In this document: positions 10,701-19,819 of the stretch, one piece after another | Numbering within the stretch: position 1 is the first letter of the stretch | Layout of the letters: the number at the start of each line of letters is the position of its first letter | Origin: Beta vulgaris subsp. vulgaris | Taxonomy: Eukaryota > Streptophyta > Magnoliopsida > Caryophyllales > Amaranthaceae | Direction: 5' to 3' | NCBI RefSeq assembly: GCF_026745355.1 | Contig: NC_079210.1 | Span: 12,589,023 to 12,653,022 of the forward strand | Length of the DNA: 64,000 nucleotides | Notes under the pieces: generated by a model | The model's input: only the letters and a program-made list of their open reading frames with translations | Told to the model about the DNA's origin: nothing | Databases searched by the model: none | Position numbers and translations under genes: made by a program

Positions 10701-11959
10701 AGTCTATCAAAGTTAGCTTCTTTATTTCTGAAAATGGAAGTTGGAATCATGATCTTTTATCACAGTTTGTCCCCACAAATGTGGTTAATGACATAAGTAG
10801 TATTTTTCTCCCTACTAATATCGTTGCGGATAAGGTAATCTGGGGCTTAACAGCTCATGGTGAATATTCAGTTAAGTCTGGTGCGCTTCTTCTTCAAGGT
10901 TTGAAAGATGATAGATCTAGACGGGTTTCTTATGACTGGATTTGGTCAGTGGATATCCCCCCTAAAATTAAGTTTTTTCTTTGGAAAATCTGTCAGAATG
11001 GTCTTCCGACAAAAAAAAGATTGGAGATTAGTCATGTTTTTCTTCCTCTAGAATGTGTGTTTTGTAATTATCATGCGGAGGATGCGTGCCATCTTTTCTT
11101 TTCCTGCCCTTATAGTCAAGATGTTTTTGCTCTGACTTCGGGGATCCCTTCTCATTCAGAGATGCCCATTATGGTGAGTTCCTCTTGCTTTATCGATTAT
11201 GTTTGTAATTTAAAACGAGTGCTTTCTATGAAGGCAATCAGCTTTATTTCTATTGTTTGGTGGTTTATTTGGTATGCTAGGAATAATATTATTTTTAGGC
11301 AACACTCTATTTCGCCTAGTGCTTTAGCTCATATGATTGGAACTTTTATTAAAAATTGGGACCAGGCTACTCAGGGGGTAAATCTAGTCTGTAATTCTAT
11401 GCCTTTAGCTAACTTGGCTTCAGGGGGGAAAGCTCATAGGAAAAATGTAAGTTGGGTTTTACCACCATCTGATTATGTTAAAATTAATTTTGATGGTTCA
11501 AAGGTTAATGACGGTAGTACTGCGTATGGGTTTGTAATTCGGGATTCTTTAGGTAATCTTCTGCTGAGTGGTGCTAGTCGAATTGCTCCTGTTCATTCTG
11601 TGCTAGTGGCAGAAGCTTGGGGTCTTCGAGAAGGTATTCGGGGTGCTTTGTTTTTAGGTTGCAAAAATGTTATTATTGAAGGAGATAATTTGTCGGTTAT
11701 TCAGGCTATTAAGCATATTTGGAAAATTCCGTGGTCGATTGATAATTTAATTAGTGATGCTGAAAAAGAATTGAATAATTTTGACTCTTATGAAATTCAG
11801 CATGTGTTTCGTGAAGCAAATATGGCAGCTGACTGGATGGCTAATCAAGGTCACTCTTGGCAAATCTTTGTTATTGGTTTGAGTCACAAAATGCTACTTT
11901 TTCCACAATCATCCGTAAAGGATGCTTTAGGGTGGCCTGTCCTCTGGACCCCTCCCTAG
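7790..11959 (+). CDS. LINE ORF2: endonuclease, reverse transcriptase, zinc finger, RNase H
   Basis: An uninterrupted frame of 1389 codons. An APE-type endonuclease spans about residues 1-235 (SWNIRG, CETKL, GDFNE, SDHCPI). Reverse transcriptase spans about 450-730, with DKAPGPDGF, KLDMEKAYDRLEW and the catalytic FADD near residue 697. A zf-RVT domain lies about 1045-1125 (FFLWK, C-x2-C with H...C). RNase H lies about 1228-1350, with its acidic set visible in NFDGS, AEAWGL, EGDN and AADWMAN. It nicks DNA and reverse-transcribes the LINE RNA at the nick. Oddity: between 9717 and 9793 the expected RT block (GDPLSP...) is read in the wrong frame, although the ORF stays open; see findings. Length is normal for plant L1 ORF2. 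Confidence 0.95.
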   Translation: MLISSWNIRGARRPLVLEEVKAFCKNNNVTIMMLCETKLSTPPTDGCVRRCGFTHSDYLPSFGLAGGMWIFWKVPSCNPFGLSTIKKYDRFWSCNINLLELNFSFTLIFIYAPPNYHLKFAFWEELIAFIQQISGPYLLMGDFNELSSHLDKKGGAVFSFSRLACMNHFFANIDCYELPCNGHRFTWRKSRDSVSNIFEQLDKGVVSLDWLSMFPNAQVKHHAFTSSDHCPISVELQSRRNLKFPPFRFDKLWTTRKDFDIIIKKAWCHKFQGSNMFCVVQKCKLLKSLSKKWVTTRFGNINRQLRSVELKLGQLQSCIEEQGVNPDLSNRQFLLLAKHSKLLEFQDMYWKIRAKSNQLKLGDANTKYYHSCASIRRNRNIISSIKNASNTSLAHPKDIEECFTSAFKSRFESNASCRLVPEIDLELLSPIISEEDNELLCASVTLEEVKNAVFDLAPDKAPGPDGFTPFFYQKYWTLVGNSVFRAVSAFFHSSRLLKEVNHTFITLIPKVDNPENPNHFRPISLCSTMYKIISKIMANRLKAVLGKIIHPLQGAFVPERLIQDNILLAHEVFHSFTRKKGRVGWVAIKLDMEKAYDRLEWNYVLACLRKLGFSEKWVSWVDQCISTVSFSVLVNGIPGEVFTLPGVFAKEILYPVFIHFMCGNAGKLLFQASIQPPKLIGVTLGHSRCNIPFLTFADDTMIFAKAKLESCSAIKSILDKYCLMSGQLVNFHKSAFQCTSNTPEELISVFCGVLHMSNSNSLGNYLGCPLVSGKITNASFSLIQERVSAQLTKWRANSLSQAGRTVLIQSNLAAKASFQMQSFSLPPHILSSLDRSYRNFLWNKSPESKAPNLIGWDKVCLPKQMGGLGLRKAKVNNQALQLKLLWKLISMPSNLWVRLVTQKYLKQDTLFSYKPKANVSWQWRKLMALRAPFRRGLRWIVGNGKAISFWNDNWVYDSPISANVLIRQGFESIKVSFFISENGSWNHDLLSQFVPTNVVNDISSIFLPTNIVADKVIWGLTAHGEYSVKSGALLLQGLKDDRSRRVSYDWIWSVDIPPKIKFFLWKICQNGLPTKKRLEISHVFLPLECVFCNYHAEDACHLFFSCPYSQDVFALTSGIPSHSEMPIMVSSSCFIDYVCNLKRVLSMKAISFISIVWWFIWYARNNIIFRQHSISPSALAHMIGTFIKNWDQATQGVNLVCNSMPLANLASGGKAHRKNVSWVLPPSDYVKINFDGSKVNDGSTAYGFVIRDSLGNLLLSGASRIAPVHSVLVAEAWGLREGIRGALFLGCKNVIIEGDNLSVIQAIKHIWKIPWSIDNLISDAEKELNNFDSYEIQHVFREANMAADWMANQGHSWQIFVIGLSHKMLLFPQSSVKDALGWPVLWTPP

Positions 11960-11973
11960 TTTTCTTTCTGGCT

Positions 11974-12000
11974 AAAAAAAAAAAAAAAAAAAAAAAAAAA
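11974..12000 (+). other. Poly(A) tail of LINE
   Basis: Twenty-seven uninterrupted A residues 14 bases after the ORF2 stop. They mark the LINE 3' end; the target-site duplication should begin TCAACCGTCC, but its left copy is outside the window. Confidence 0.92.
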
Positions 12001-12851
12001 TCAACCGTCCTTGTTCGTCGCACAAAGAGGTGAGAGAAACTCGTCGCTTGTCGGGTAAATCGTCGGACTTAACACGTTTTCAATTGTTTGGGGGGAAGGA
12101 TGAGAGGCGATGGTCAAGGATTAATGACTTGAATTGAATTTCGACAAACAGAGGTGAGTTTCAACTAACGCAACCAGGTTTCGACATGGTGGTGGGCGAG
12201 CAGAGGAAGGAGTTCTGAAGATGAACAAAACGAAGAGACCATCGAAGAAGAAATCATCGCGAGAAGAAACTTAGAAATTTCCAGATTTGAGGCCGAGACG
12301 AACGATGAGGTGCGAAGATGATGCTGAGAGACGAGGTGCGAAGATGATGAATAAAAGGACGAGGTGCGAAGATGGATGAATAAAATGATGAGTTGCGAAG
12401 AAGGAATGGTGATAGAGGGAGAAGAATAAGAGAGTGGGGAGACCGAGTATGAGGAGAGAGAGAGAGGGAGAAGAAGAATGAGCGGCGCCTAATGGTAAAT
12501 GAGAGCAGTAAAAGGAAACCTAGTTGGACCCTTTTTATTTTTAATTTTAAAAGTCTATTGTTGTAGTTTTATGTAAGAATCGCAGTAATAGGTTCAAATA
12601 TTATTTTTTTAATATTTTTTTTATATATTGTTGCAGTTCTTGCCACATACCACAACAATATGTCTGGTCAAATAATCAACTTCTTTTCGAAAACTTTCCG
12701 TTGAAACCATATTGCTGCAGTTTTCGCTCGGTCGAAACCATAGCAATATGGTTATTTTATATTTTACCTTTTCTTTTTACGTGATATATTATTGCGTATG
12801 GGTAAAACCGCAACAATACGACCGCATCAATAAGCAATTATTCTACTAGTG
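12001..12851 (-). mobile_element. Right end of CACTA-like derivative A, rest outside window
   Basis: Ends TTCTACTAGTG at 12851. Read on the minus strand this is CACTAGTAGAATAATTGC, the same terminus as element B (15679), and the next 400 bases follow B closely: repeated CGCAGCAATAT-type subterminal repeats, then a CT-rich leader. No ORF. The LINE inserted into A, so the left part lies beyond the window start. A lacks the MITE found in B and provides its empty site. Confidence 0.8.
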
Positions 12852-12889
12852 AAACAACAATAAAATATGGTTATTAATTATAGAACAAT

Positions 12890-13317
12890 TAATAGGTGAA
12901 TTTAATTATCGAATAATAGAAGTAAACAATAAATGACCTTTTCAATACACAGGACAAGGGTGATCTGATGAACTCCTAAACAAGATGATGCTTTGAAACT
13001 CATATCGATGTACTCTATCACTTCGACTTTGTTTTTTAAGAAATTTTCGTCTCGTATTATGTTTCGACACAACCAATCAAACATTATTGACTCACTTGAT
13101 GTTCCAAGCAATTCATTGTATAATAACCTGAGAAATTATATTGATTAAAAGTAAACTTACTTATTATGGAAGTTGAATTGAAAACTAACTAAACATATGT
13201 ATACGTATATTTATATATTTATTATGTATTACCTCATGAAAGTTTGTATCATGGTAACATTCAACTCTACCCCACATAAGAATTCTTTGATATCGACCTT
13301 AGTAATGAATGTCGATG
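12890..13317 (-). pseudogene. Ulp1-like region of CACTA G, downstream part
   Basis: The reverse complement matches 39240-39620 of element F, covering two exons: the one ending in a FMR-type motif and the one with MFDWLC/MFGWLC. The exon junction (acceptor TTTCTCAG) is conserved near 13130. The part carrying the catalytic residues is not present before element A begins at 12851. It continues upstream at 15169, beyond the solo LTR. It is non-functional because it is interrupted. Confidence 0.7.
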
Positions 13318-13322
13318 ACTCC
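13318..13322. other. Target-site duplication ACTCC, left copy
   Basis: ACTCC here and at 15164-15168 flanks a TG...CA element exactly; the flanks join into the Ulp1 exon of G. Confidence 0.8.
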
Positions 13323-15163
13323 TGGTACGTGTCGTTATGCGTACAAATTAAAACCTTATTTTATCCACATTAGTATTATTTATGTTTTAGTACATCGATA
13401 AATAAGGGTCGATCCCACGGAGAGGTTTATATATTCCTATTAGCCAATAAGTTCAACTAATTAAGAGTACTCAACTATTATATACATATTATTTACTAAT
13501 ACATACATATTCACATTGTTTTGGGGGTTTACAAGAGGTTTTTATGAATTTAAAAGCAATTAAAGATAAGACTAACCTACTATTTACAAGTGATGACAAG
13601 TAACTTCACTTTAAGCTCATAATCCTTTCAGAAATTTATAACTTCCTAGCCTTGATTATACTTCCAATTTCACAAATCTAAGATTGATTACATTTATTAA
13701 TTGTAGGAATTCAAGTAGACAAACTCCCCTATACTCCCATACTTTTAATCAACATTGAACCAAGCCGAATATCTATTCTAAACTAATGTAATCATCACAA
13801 GTATTTCACAACTTCCGATGATTAAACTAAAAGCATTATAGAACTAGAAGTATACCATTAATCCCTAGTTAATCTAAACATATCATATCTTTATGTTTAA
13901 ATAACTAGTCCAAGTTATATTTTAGTTTGAACTTACAACCATCTTTGCAGGCCTAAATTAATCTAGTTACGACTTGTTGTCATGCAATTTATACTAGGCT
14001 AAATCACATAACTAGCAATAATCTCAATTTTATACCTAATAAGATAGCAAATTAAGTGTAAAATTGGAATTTGAACATTATCACCAAACATAACTTGAGT
14101 ATCCAACTACAAACAATCTAGAATTCAACTCAACATTCAACACCACAATCCAAATATACTTTAAAGCTCACAATTTAACTTAACTCAAAATCACACATCC
14201 ACTTTTCGAAACAAACTAACAAATTTCAATAACATAATCCAACATTATTCAAACAATACAATTCAAAAATACTATGAAACTCAAAAGTATAATCGGGAAA
14301 TTTCAAAACTAAATTGAAAGTACAAGAGAAAGAGAGAAGAACTTATGATTGACGCGAAAACTCGAATTCGCCTTCGGGTTTCGAATTTCTCACCTACGTC
14401 CAAGCTTGAATCTCACCCTCCTCGGTTGTGTGCTAGGACTCCAACCAAAGGTTATCTTCTTCGTCGAACTCGAGCACCCCCAATTAGCTTCGAAGTCTCA
14501 AGCAATTTCTCTGATTTTTCACTCAATTTTCTGTTGAATTTCTTGCATACCGTTTTTGAGACCCTCAATTGGGTATTTATACCCAATTCGCTGCCTAAAG
14601 TGAAGTTTTTCGAACCAATCAAGCAAGAGAATTGGGCTCCAATTTCCGGCCCTAAAAACCGACCTTCTCCTCATTGCGGCGCCGAAATTTGTTCTTTATT
14701 GTGATTGGAGGATGAATTTGCAAGTTGTTATTGTAAATCTGGTGCTTTTTGATTGATGGAGATCGGTGGTGGAAAAATGACGGTTGAAGGAAGAGATGAG
14801 TCGAAGAGGAGGAGCGTCGAAGAGGATGAATGACCTTCCTCTGTTTTTTTTTCTTTCTTTATTTCTTTTCTCTTTCTTTTTCTTAATCTCACGTGTTCTT
14901 TAATCAACCTCTTTTGTTTTCTTCCTTTTTTTCCTTTTTCTTCTTTCTTTGGGGTTGATTTTAAAGATATAGAATTGGGCTTGGCTTTTTCTTCATTCCT
15001 TGGACTAATATTCATCATGAAACAAAAACAATATAATTAAGTAATATTAGTAGTAAACATAGCCTATTGTATCTAATAATAATAAAAGTATATAAAATGT
15101 ATTAAAACATACTTATATTATTAAAATAAGGGAGCATAAATATGTTATTTTGCATACTTATCA
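13323..15163 (-). repeat. Solo LTR, Athila/Tat-like, 1841 bp
   Basis: Starts TGGTACGTG, ends ACTTATCA and is bordered by a 5-bp direct repeat (ACTCC). On the minus strand it begins TGATAAGT. Near its end it has CCGTGGGATCGACCC, comparable to the GTGGATTCGATCC near the end of the Athila-like LTR at 60255-61720. There is no internal domain and no second LTR, so it is a solo LTR left by LTR-LTR recombination. ORFs at 14345-14704 and 14728-15018 have no recognisable domain. Confidence 0.8.
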
Positions 15164-15168
15164 ACTCC

Positions 15169-15675
15169 TCAAAGTAGTGGAATTGTTGCGCCCCCAAAGG
15201 AACCTCTATTATACTATCATCGGGTAAATCACTAGCGTACGCATGTAACCAAAAGCATGGAATGTTAAGGCCACACAACACCCCTTGCTCGAGATAAGTG
15301 GATTATTTGCAGATGAAACATTTGCCTTCAACACATTTTGTTCACCTTCATCACGTAAACTTGCCTTCTTATCAGGTGAACAAGCCGTATTTGTCTTTCT
15401 GTCATGTGAATTGGCCTTCCCTAAACTAGTAATTAGTTAAAAGTAAAGATCAACTTCTGGCTTCAATATGTATGTTAAAATTTGAATTAGTTACGCATAT
15501 ATATGTATGTTAATCATTGTATCTCATTGAAAATTGCAGCAATGCATGCGACCATAGAACATAACTGCCAACGACATCACTCAGTAAATATAGATCAACT
15601 TCTGGCTTCAATAGCGGAAGAGGTAATTCTTCAAAACCAGACACAATTTCATTGAGGGTGACCACATAGTGATTA
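15169..15675 (-). pseudogene. Transposase_24/Ulp1 linker exons of CACTA G
   Basis: On the minus strand, 15675-15540 matches F 37975-38105 (exon with EELPLP) and about 15440-15169 matches F 39040-39230 (exon ending HFHYFE/FHYFEE). The intron between them is about 110 bases here against nearly 900 in F, where a TATATG microsatellite fills it. The downstream break is the solo LTR at 15163. Confidence 0.7.
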
Positions 15676-15678
15676 TCG

Positions 15679-17237
15679 CACTAGTAGAATAATTGCTTAT
15701 TGCTGTTGTTTTACCCATACGCAGTAATATATTGCGTAAAAAGAAAAAGTAAAATATAAATAAATATATTGCTGCAGTTTCGGCCTAAAACCGCAGCAAT
15801 ATGGTGTGAACAGGGAAATTTTTGAAAAACAGTTGACTATTTGACCAGACATATTGCTGCGGTTCTTGACAAAAACCGCAGCAATATATTAAAATAATAT
15901 TAAAAAAATACTCCCTCCATCCCATAATATAAGTCCTGATTCTGTTTTTACACGGGGATTAAGGTTAAATGGAATCTTGTTTTATTTGAATAAAAAAATT
16001 ATTTTTATTGAGAAACACTTGCATTGTTTTTTTTTCTTTTTAACAAAAAATAAAAACTGTCATTTAATGTTGCATGGTTTAATGTATAGAGGAGTTCAAT
16101 GGGGTAAAAGATTTCATTTTGTCATTAATAATGGTGCATTGGAAGCTGAAATTATGATGACATTTTGGGAATTAAACTATTTTCATGAGGGTATTTTGGG
16201 AATAATTATTGATTGAAAATAGAAATTAGACTTATATTTTGGGACGCCTTATAAGGAAACAGGACTTATATTATAGGACGGAGGGAGTAATATTTTAATC
16301 TATTTCTGCTGTTCCTACAAAAAGCCGCAGCAATAGACTTTGGAATCTAATAAAACGCGTCCGTCAAAGTGGCATTTAGGGTTCCTTTTACCCATCTCAC
16401 TTCTCAGCCGTTTTTGCAAACCCTTCTCTCTCCTCCTCTCATCCTCTACCTTCTCACCTCTCACCTCTCATCTCTCATCTCTCATCTCCAACGTTCACTC
16501 GCCCCAAAAATCGGTCCACTTAGTCTCTCTCCTAAGAAAATCGGAGAAGACATCGCCAAAGAAACCGCTAAAGATTGGAAGGGTCTGCGAGTTACCGTTC
16601 GCTGTGAAACCTTCACCAACCTCATCGTTCGCCGTCTTCACCTCTCACCAACCTCGTCGTTCGCTGCCTCTCACCAACCTCGTCGGTCGCTTTTTTCAGT
16701 TTTTTTTTCTTTAGATTTTTAGGTTTCTTAGTTTTTTCATTAGAGTTTCTTAATTTTGTAGTTCCATACTTTTTTAGTTTTAATTTGTTTCTTAGTTTTT
16801 TCATTTCAGTTTTTAAATTTGTTAGTTTGTCTTTTGTATTGGGTGTTGGTAACAGTTAATTGTTATAGTTATGTAACATATTATAATAATCGTACTATGA
16901 CCACAAAAAATTTACGCATCGAGAAATTTATTTATTTATTTTTTACCTGTCCAACGTCTATTGTCGAAAAATAATATTTTTTATTATTAAATAGAGCATA
17001 TTGCTGCTGTTTTCCCAAGAAACGCAGCAATATATTGCCGTATTATTCTGATATAAAATACTAATATTACTGTGGTTTCTTCGAGAAACCGCAGCAATAT
17101 GTTCAAACATATTGCTGCGATTTTAAACCGCATCAATATATTAATTACCTATTGCTGCTCCCTTAATAGTTGCGCGGCCAAAACTGCCGCAATAGGCCAC
17201 TTAATGACCGCAGCAATAAGCATTTATTCTACTAGTG
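15679..17237 (+). mobile_element. CACTA derivative B, non-autonomous, 1559 bp
   Basis: Starts CACTAGTAGAATAATTGC, ends with the inverted copy TTCTACTAGTG, and is flanked by a 3-bp duplication TCG (15676-15678 and 17238-17240). Both ends carry many copies of GCTGCGGTTTT / CCGCAGCAATAT in both orientations, typical of CACTA subterminal transposase-binding repeats. The centre has a CT-rich leader (16385-16500) and a Ser/Pro-rich reading frame (16340-16722) with no known domain. A Stowaway-like MITE sits inside it. Confidence 0.9.
15911..16287. mobile_element. Stowaway-like MITE, 377 bp
   Basis: Inverted ends CTCCCTCCATCCCATAATAT and its complement, flanked by TA (15909-15910 and 16288-16289). 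Element A, otherwise alignable, has no such insertion, giving an empty site. The ORF at 15977-16216 shows no transposase motif. Confidence 0.88.
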
Positions 17238-17240
17238 TCG

Positions 17241-17945
17241 TCTTATGCAATTGTACTACGTTACTAGGGGGGTTATGCATGGCTATAGGCTACCAGAATG
17301 AAACTATCAAAACCATATCCTTGAGCTAATAGTTCGCATGCGGTCTCCTCCTTAAAAAAACTCCATGTATAGTTAGTCTATGAAACAACATTATTATACT
17401 AAGAATTCCATGGAGAACAATAGTTGTTTAACAAAGCAAAGGGATTAAGTGATTATCTTCAACTCGAGTACTGGAGGTGGATCAGTTAAAGATATCATTT
17501 GATCATTAGATGCTCGTGGATCACCGGTCGGCTGTGAAATAATATCACTACCCTTCTTCAATGCAAAAGTCGGTAAACCTATTGCTCCAATATGGTGTTG
17601 AAGTTATGTGTCATCTCCTTCCTGAGCTCCTCCCGAATTAGAACCTTGTAGACTAGACTCTACATCTAAAGCCGCCGAATTCACACTACTTACACTTGAT
17701 TTTGTCGCTTTAGTGTGTTGATCACCATATACCTTTCTCAAACAGAGGCAGACACCTCCTATGCCCCTCACACATCCATTGTGGTACTTTCCTTAAGTTT
17801 CGTGCAATGCATCGATGTGTGCTTTAGGGGTGAACTCACTGGTTGCCTCTTTTTCCTTCAAGCCAATCTACAGAAAGATAAGAGACAAATGCTCGTGAAT
17901 GAAAAGGTTATATTATACCTTATATAAGCATAATAAAAAATAAAT
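17241..17945 (-). pseudogene. Transposase_24 C-terminal exon of CACTA G
   Basis: The minus strand from 17867 (after acceptor CTGTAG) reads IGLKEK-type sequence and follows F exon 37332-37649 (conserved RGIGGV, VREELR-like motifs), with frameshifts. Beyond the point where F has a TAG (37647) the G copy continues open for about 40 codons to about 17459. This argues that the TAG in F is a secondary mutation and that Transposase_24 and Ulp1 belong to one gene. The bases 17868-17945 are its intron. Confidence 0.65.
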
Positions 17946-18157
17946 TAGGGTTAAATGACGCAAAATCTAATAATTGGACGTGAAAAGGCCGAAATAGGCC
18001 TAAAATGACATTTATTAGTAACTAATTGAATGACCAGGCCACTTGTTCATAGCTTAAATATATCGAGTATGAAATAATACTACTTAAATACACTTGGATT
18101 ATTACTATGGTAAGCTAATTAGAAATATATATGACTTAACATTTGTAAGTTCTATTA
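17946..18157 (-). other. CACTA G intron remnant with one 155-bp-type repeat unit
   Basis: On the minus strand 18010-17945 carries GGCCTATTTCGGCCTTTTC..., the unit tandemly repeated in F at 34600-35690 and 40190-40690. The rest of this stretch shows nothing recognisable. Confidence 0.5.
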
Positions 18158-18247
18158 CTTCCTCCGTTCCAAAATAAGTGAAACACTCCTCTCATTTATG
18201 TGAGAGCTTTTTGAGACAAGTGTTTTACTTATTTTGGAAGGAGGAAG
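18158..18247. mobile_element. Short Stowaway-like MITE, 90 bp
   Basis: CTTCCTCCGTTCCAAAATAA at one end and its inverted copy at the other, flanked by TA (18156-18157 and 18248-18249). The arms pair into a long hairpin. Confidence 0.8.
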
Positions 18248-18249
18248 TA

Positions 18250-19782
18250 TAAATTTTGAGTAATGTAAATGAAAGGTACTTGTTTTCACTTATTAACAAT
18301 ATGAATCTCACCTGCGAACTTTAATTAAATAATTCTCATGTCTTAACTAAATAGTTTAAAATAATATTTAATTACTTATTAAGAGCCCGATAATTAGTAG
18401 ACGGTAAATTTGATACTTAAAGTTTAGTATAATAACATAGTTCTATAATCACACCTTCAAGTCATTAAACATGAATTTCAATGAATCTTAAGTAGTAGTT
18501 GTTACTAAATAATTTTACATAAGTTGGGCTTATAACTCATATTAAATGTGTCATATATTATATTAATAAAAAGGACCTTTTTAACTAATTTAGAAAGTCA
18601 AGAATTATAGTTTAAGTAATCATGGTGATAATGAGGATCCATAACCATTAATTTAAGAAACTCACTATTAACATATTAAAATACTTCCTATAATGTGCAC
18701 ATGATGGAAATGGATCGTATAGCTTAAAGATCTAGAATAAAATATTAATAAGTCATCCTTTATTAATTCTTGAATAGATTAGAAAGAAAAAGAGATATTA
18801 TAAGCCTCCCTCGGCTATCAAGTATAATAATCGCGACTCGAGGTAACGTCTACTGCTAACACGCGCACTCCCCTTCCAACTACGTTTTGTGACGCTTTTA
18901 CATAATGTTTTGATGATATGTGTTTATGGATTGCGGGACATGAAATGTTTTTTCTAACTGATGTTTACGATGATGTTATGATATAAATTGGTTTTCATGA
19001 TGCTTAAGAGATGTTTTTGACATATATATCAAAATAACGAAACATGATAAATGAAAGTATAAGACAGTTCTTGGTAGTACTTTATGGGCACCACAAGTGT
19101 CACATTTTTTGTGACCGCCTTTCGGATACGGGCACCTGAAGTGTCACCTTTGTTGTGACCGTCTTTCAGATTAATGTTATGGTTATCGCAAGTGTCACCT
19201 TTGTTGTGGCCACCTTTCGATTCAATGATTATGCTGTTATGATATTGTACTTGCCAAGTTAGCATTAAGAATGATATAAGAATATAAAGGATAATATCTC
19301 ATAATGGTTGGATTTCTATTATCAAGTTATATGCTTATGAAATGATGTTTGCGATATTATTCTCTTCTCCCTATTCGCAAATAAAATGAGTTGAAATGAA
19401 TTTACGTTGTTAGAGTAGTATGTTACTGCGCCTCGGCTCATGACGTACGTTTTGTTTTTCTATTTAAGGTACAGATGGGGATGATGTAATGGCTTAATAG
19501 TGAGGAAATGTTATTCAAATGACTCAAACATTTATAGCTTTTATAACTCAAGTAGTTAGTTAGTTTAATTAACATTAACTCGGTTTTGCTTTAATATAAT
19601 CTAGTACGTTTAAGTTTTTACGTTATTATATGTTTTATTTAAGTATGTTGCGTTGTATTTTCCTAATGATAAGTACCGCAATACCGCAGTAACGCACCGA
19701 CCAAAGGCTAGGTCTTCCGTTGCTAATAATCAGGATTAATTAAGATAATAAAGATGCTTAGCTTAGAGGTTGGGGAGTTACA
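18250..19782 (+). repeat. LTR fragment (right end), left limit unresolved
   Basis: The sequence ends TTGGGGAGTTACA at 19782, a Ty3/gypsy-style LTR end, and CACTA G resumes immediately afterwards (19783-19816 on the minus strand). I could not find the matching TGTAACTCC start, so it may be truncated at its left. No coding sequence; three imperfect copies of a roughly 60-bp repeat lie at 19080-19230. Confidence 0.5.
19080..19230. repeat. Imperfect minisatellite, about three copies
   Basis: Copies centred on CAAGTGTCACCTTTGTTGTG followed by CC.CCTTTC, spaced about 60 bases apart inside the LTR fragment. Confidence 0.7.
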
Positions 19783-19819
19783 CCTACTACTGTCCCCCAC
19801 TTAGTGATCCACCCAGATA

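Larger units (their letters stand above)
6244..12000 (+). mobile_element. L1-type LINE, 5' part displaced by the LTR element
   Basis: Two ORFs (gag-like ORF1; endonuclease-RT-RNase H ORF2) end in a 27-base poly(A) tail at 11974-12000. The 5' UTR and the start of ORF1 must lie left of the nested LTR element, outside the window. The long open ORF2 and clean poly(A) tail point to a young copy. The bases after the tail belong to a CACTA-like element, so the LINE inserted there. Confidence 0.92.

Noticed and set aside
14345..15018. Possible small host genes (119 and 96 residues)
   Set aside because: Inside a solo LTR with defined ends; no domains.
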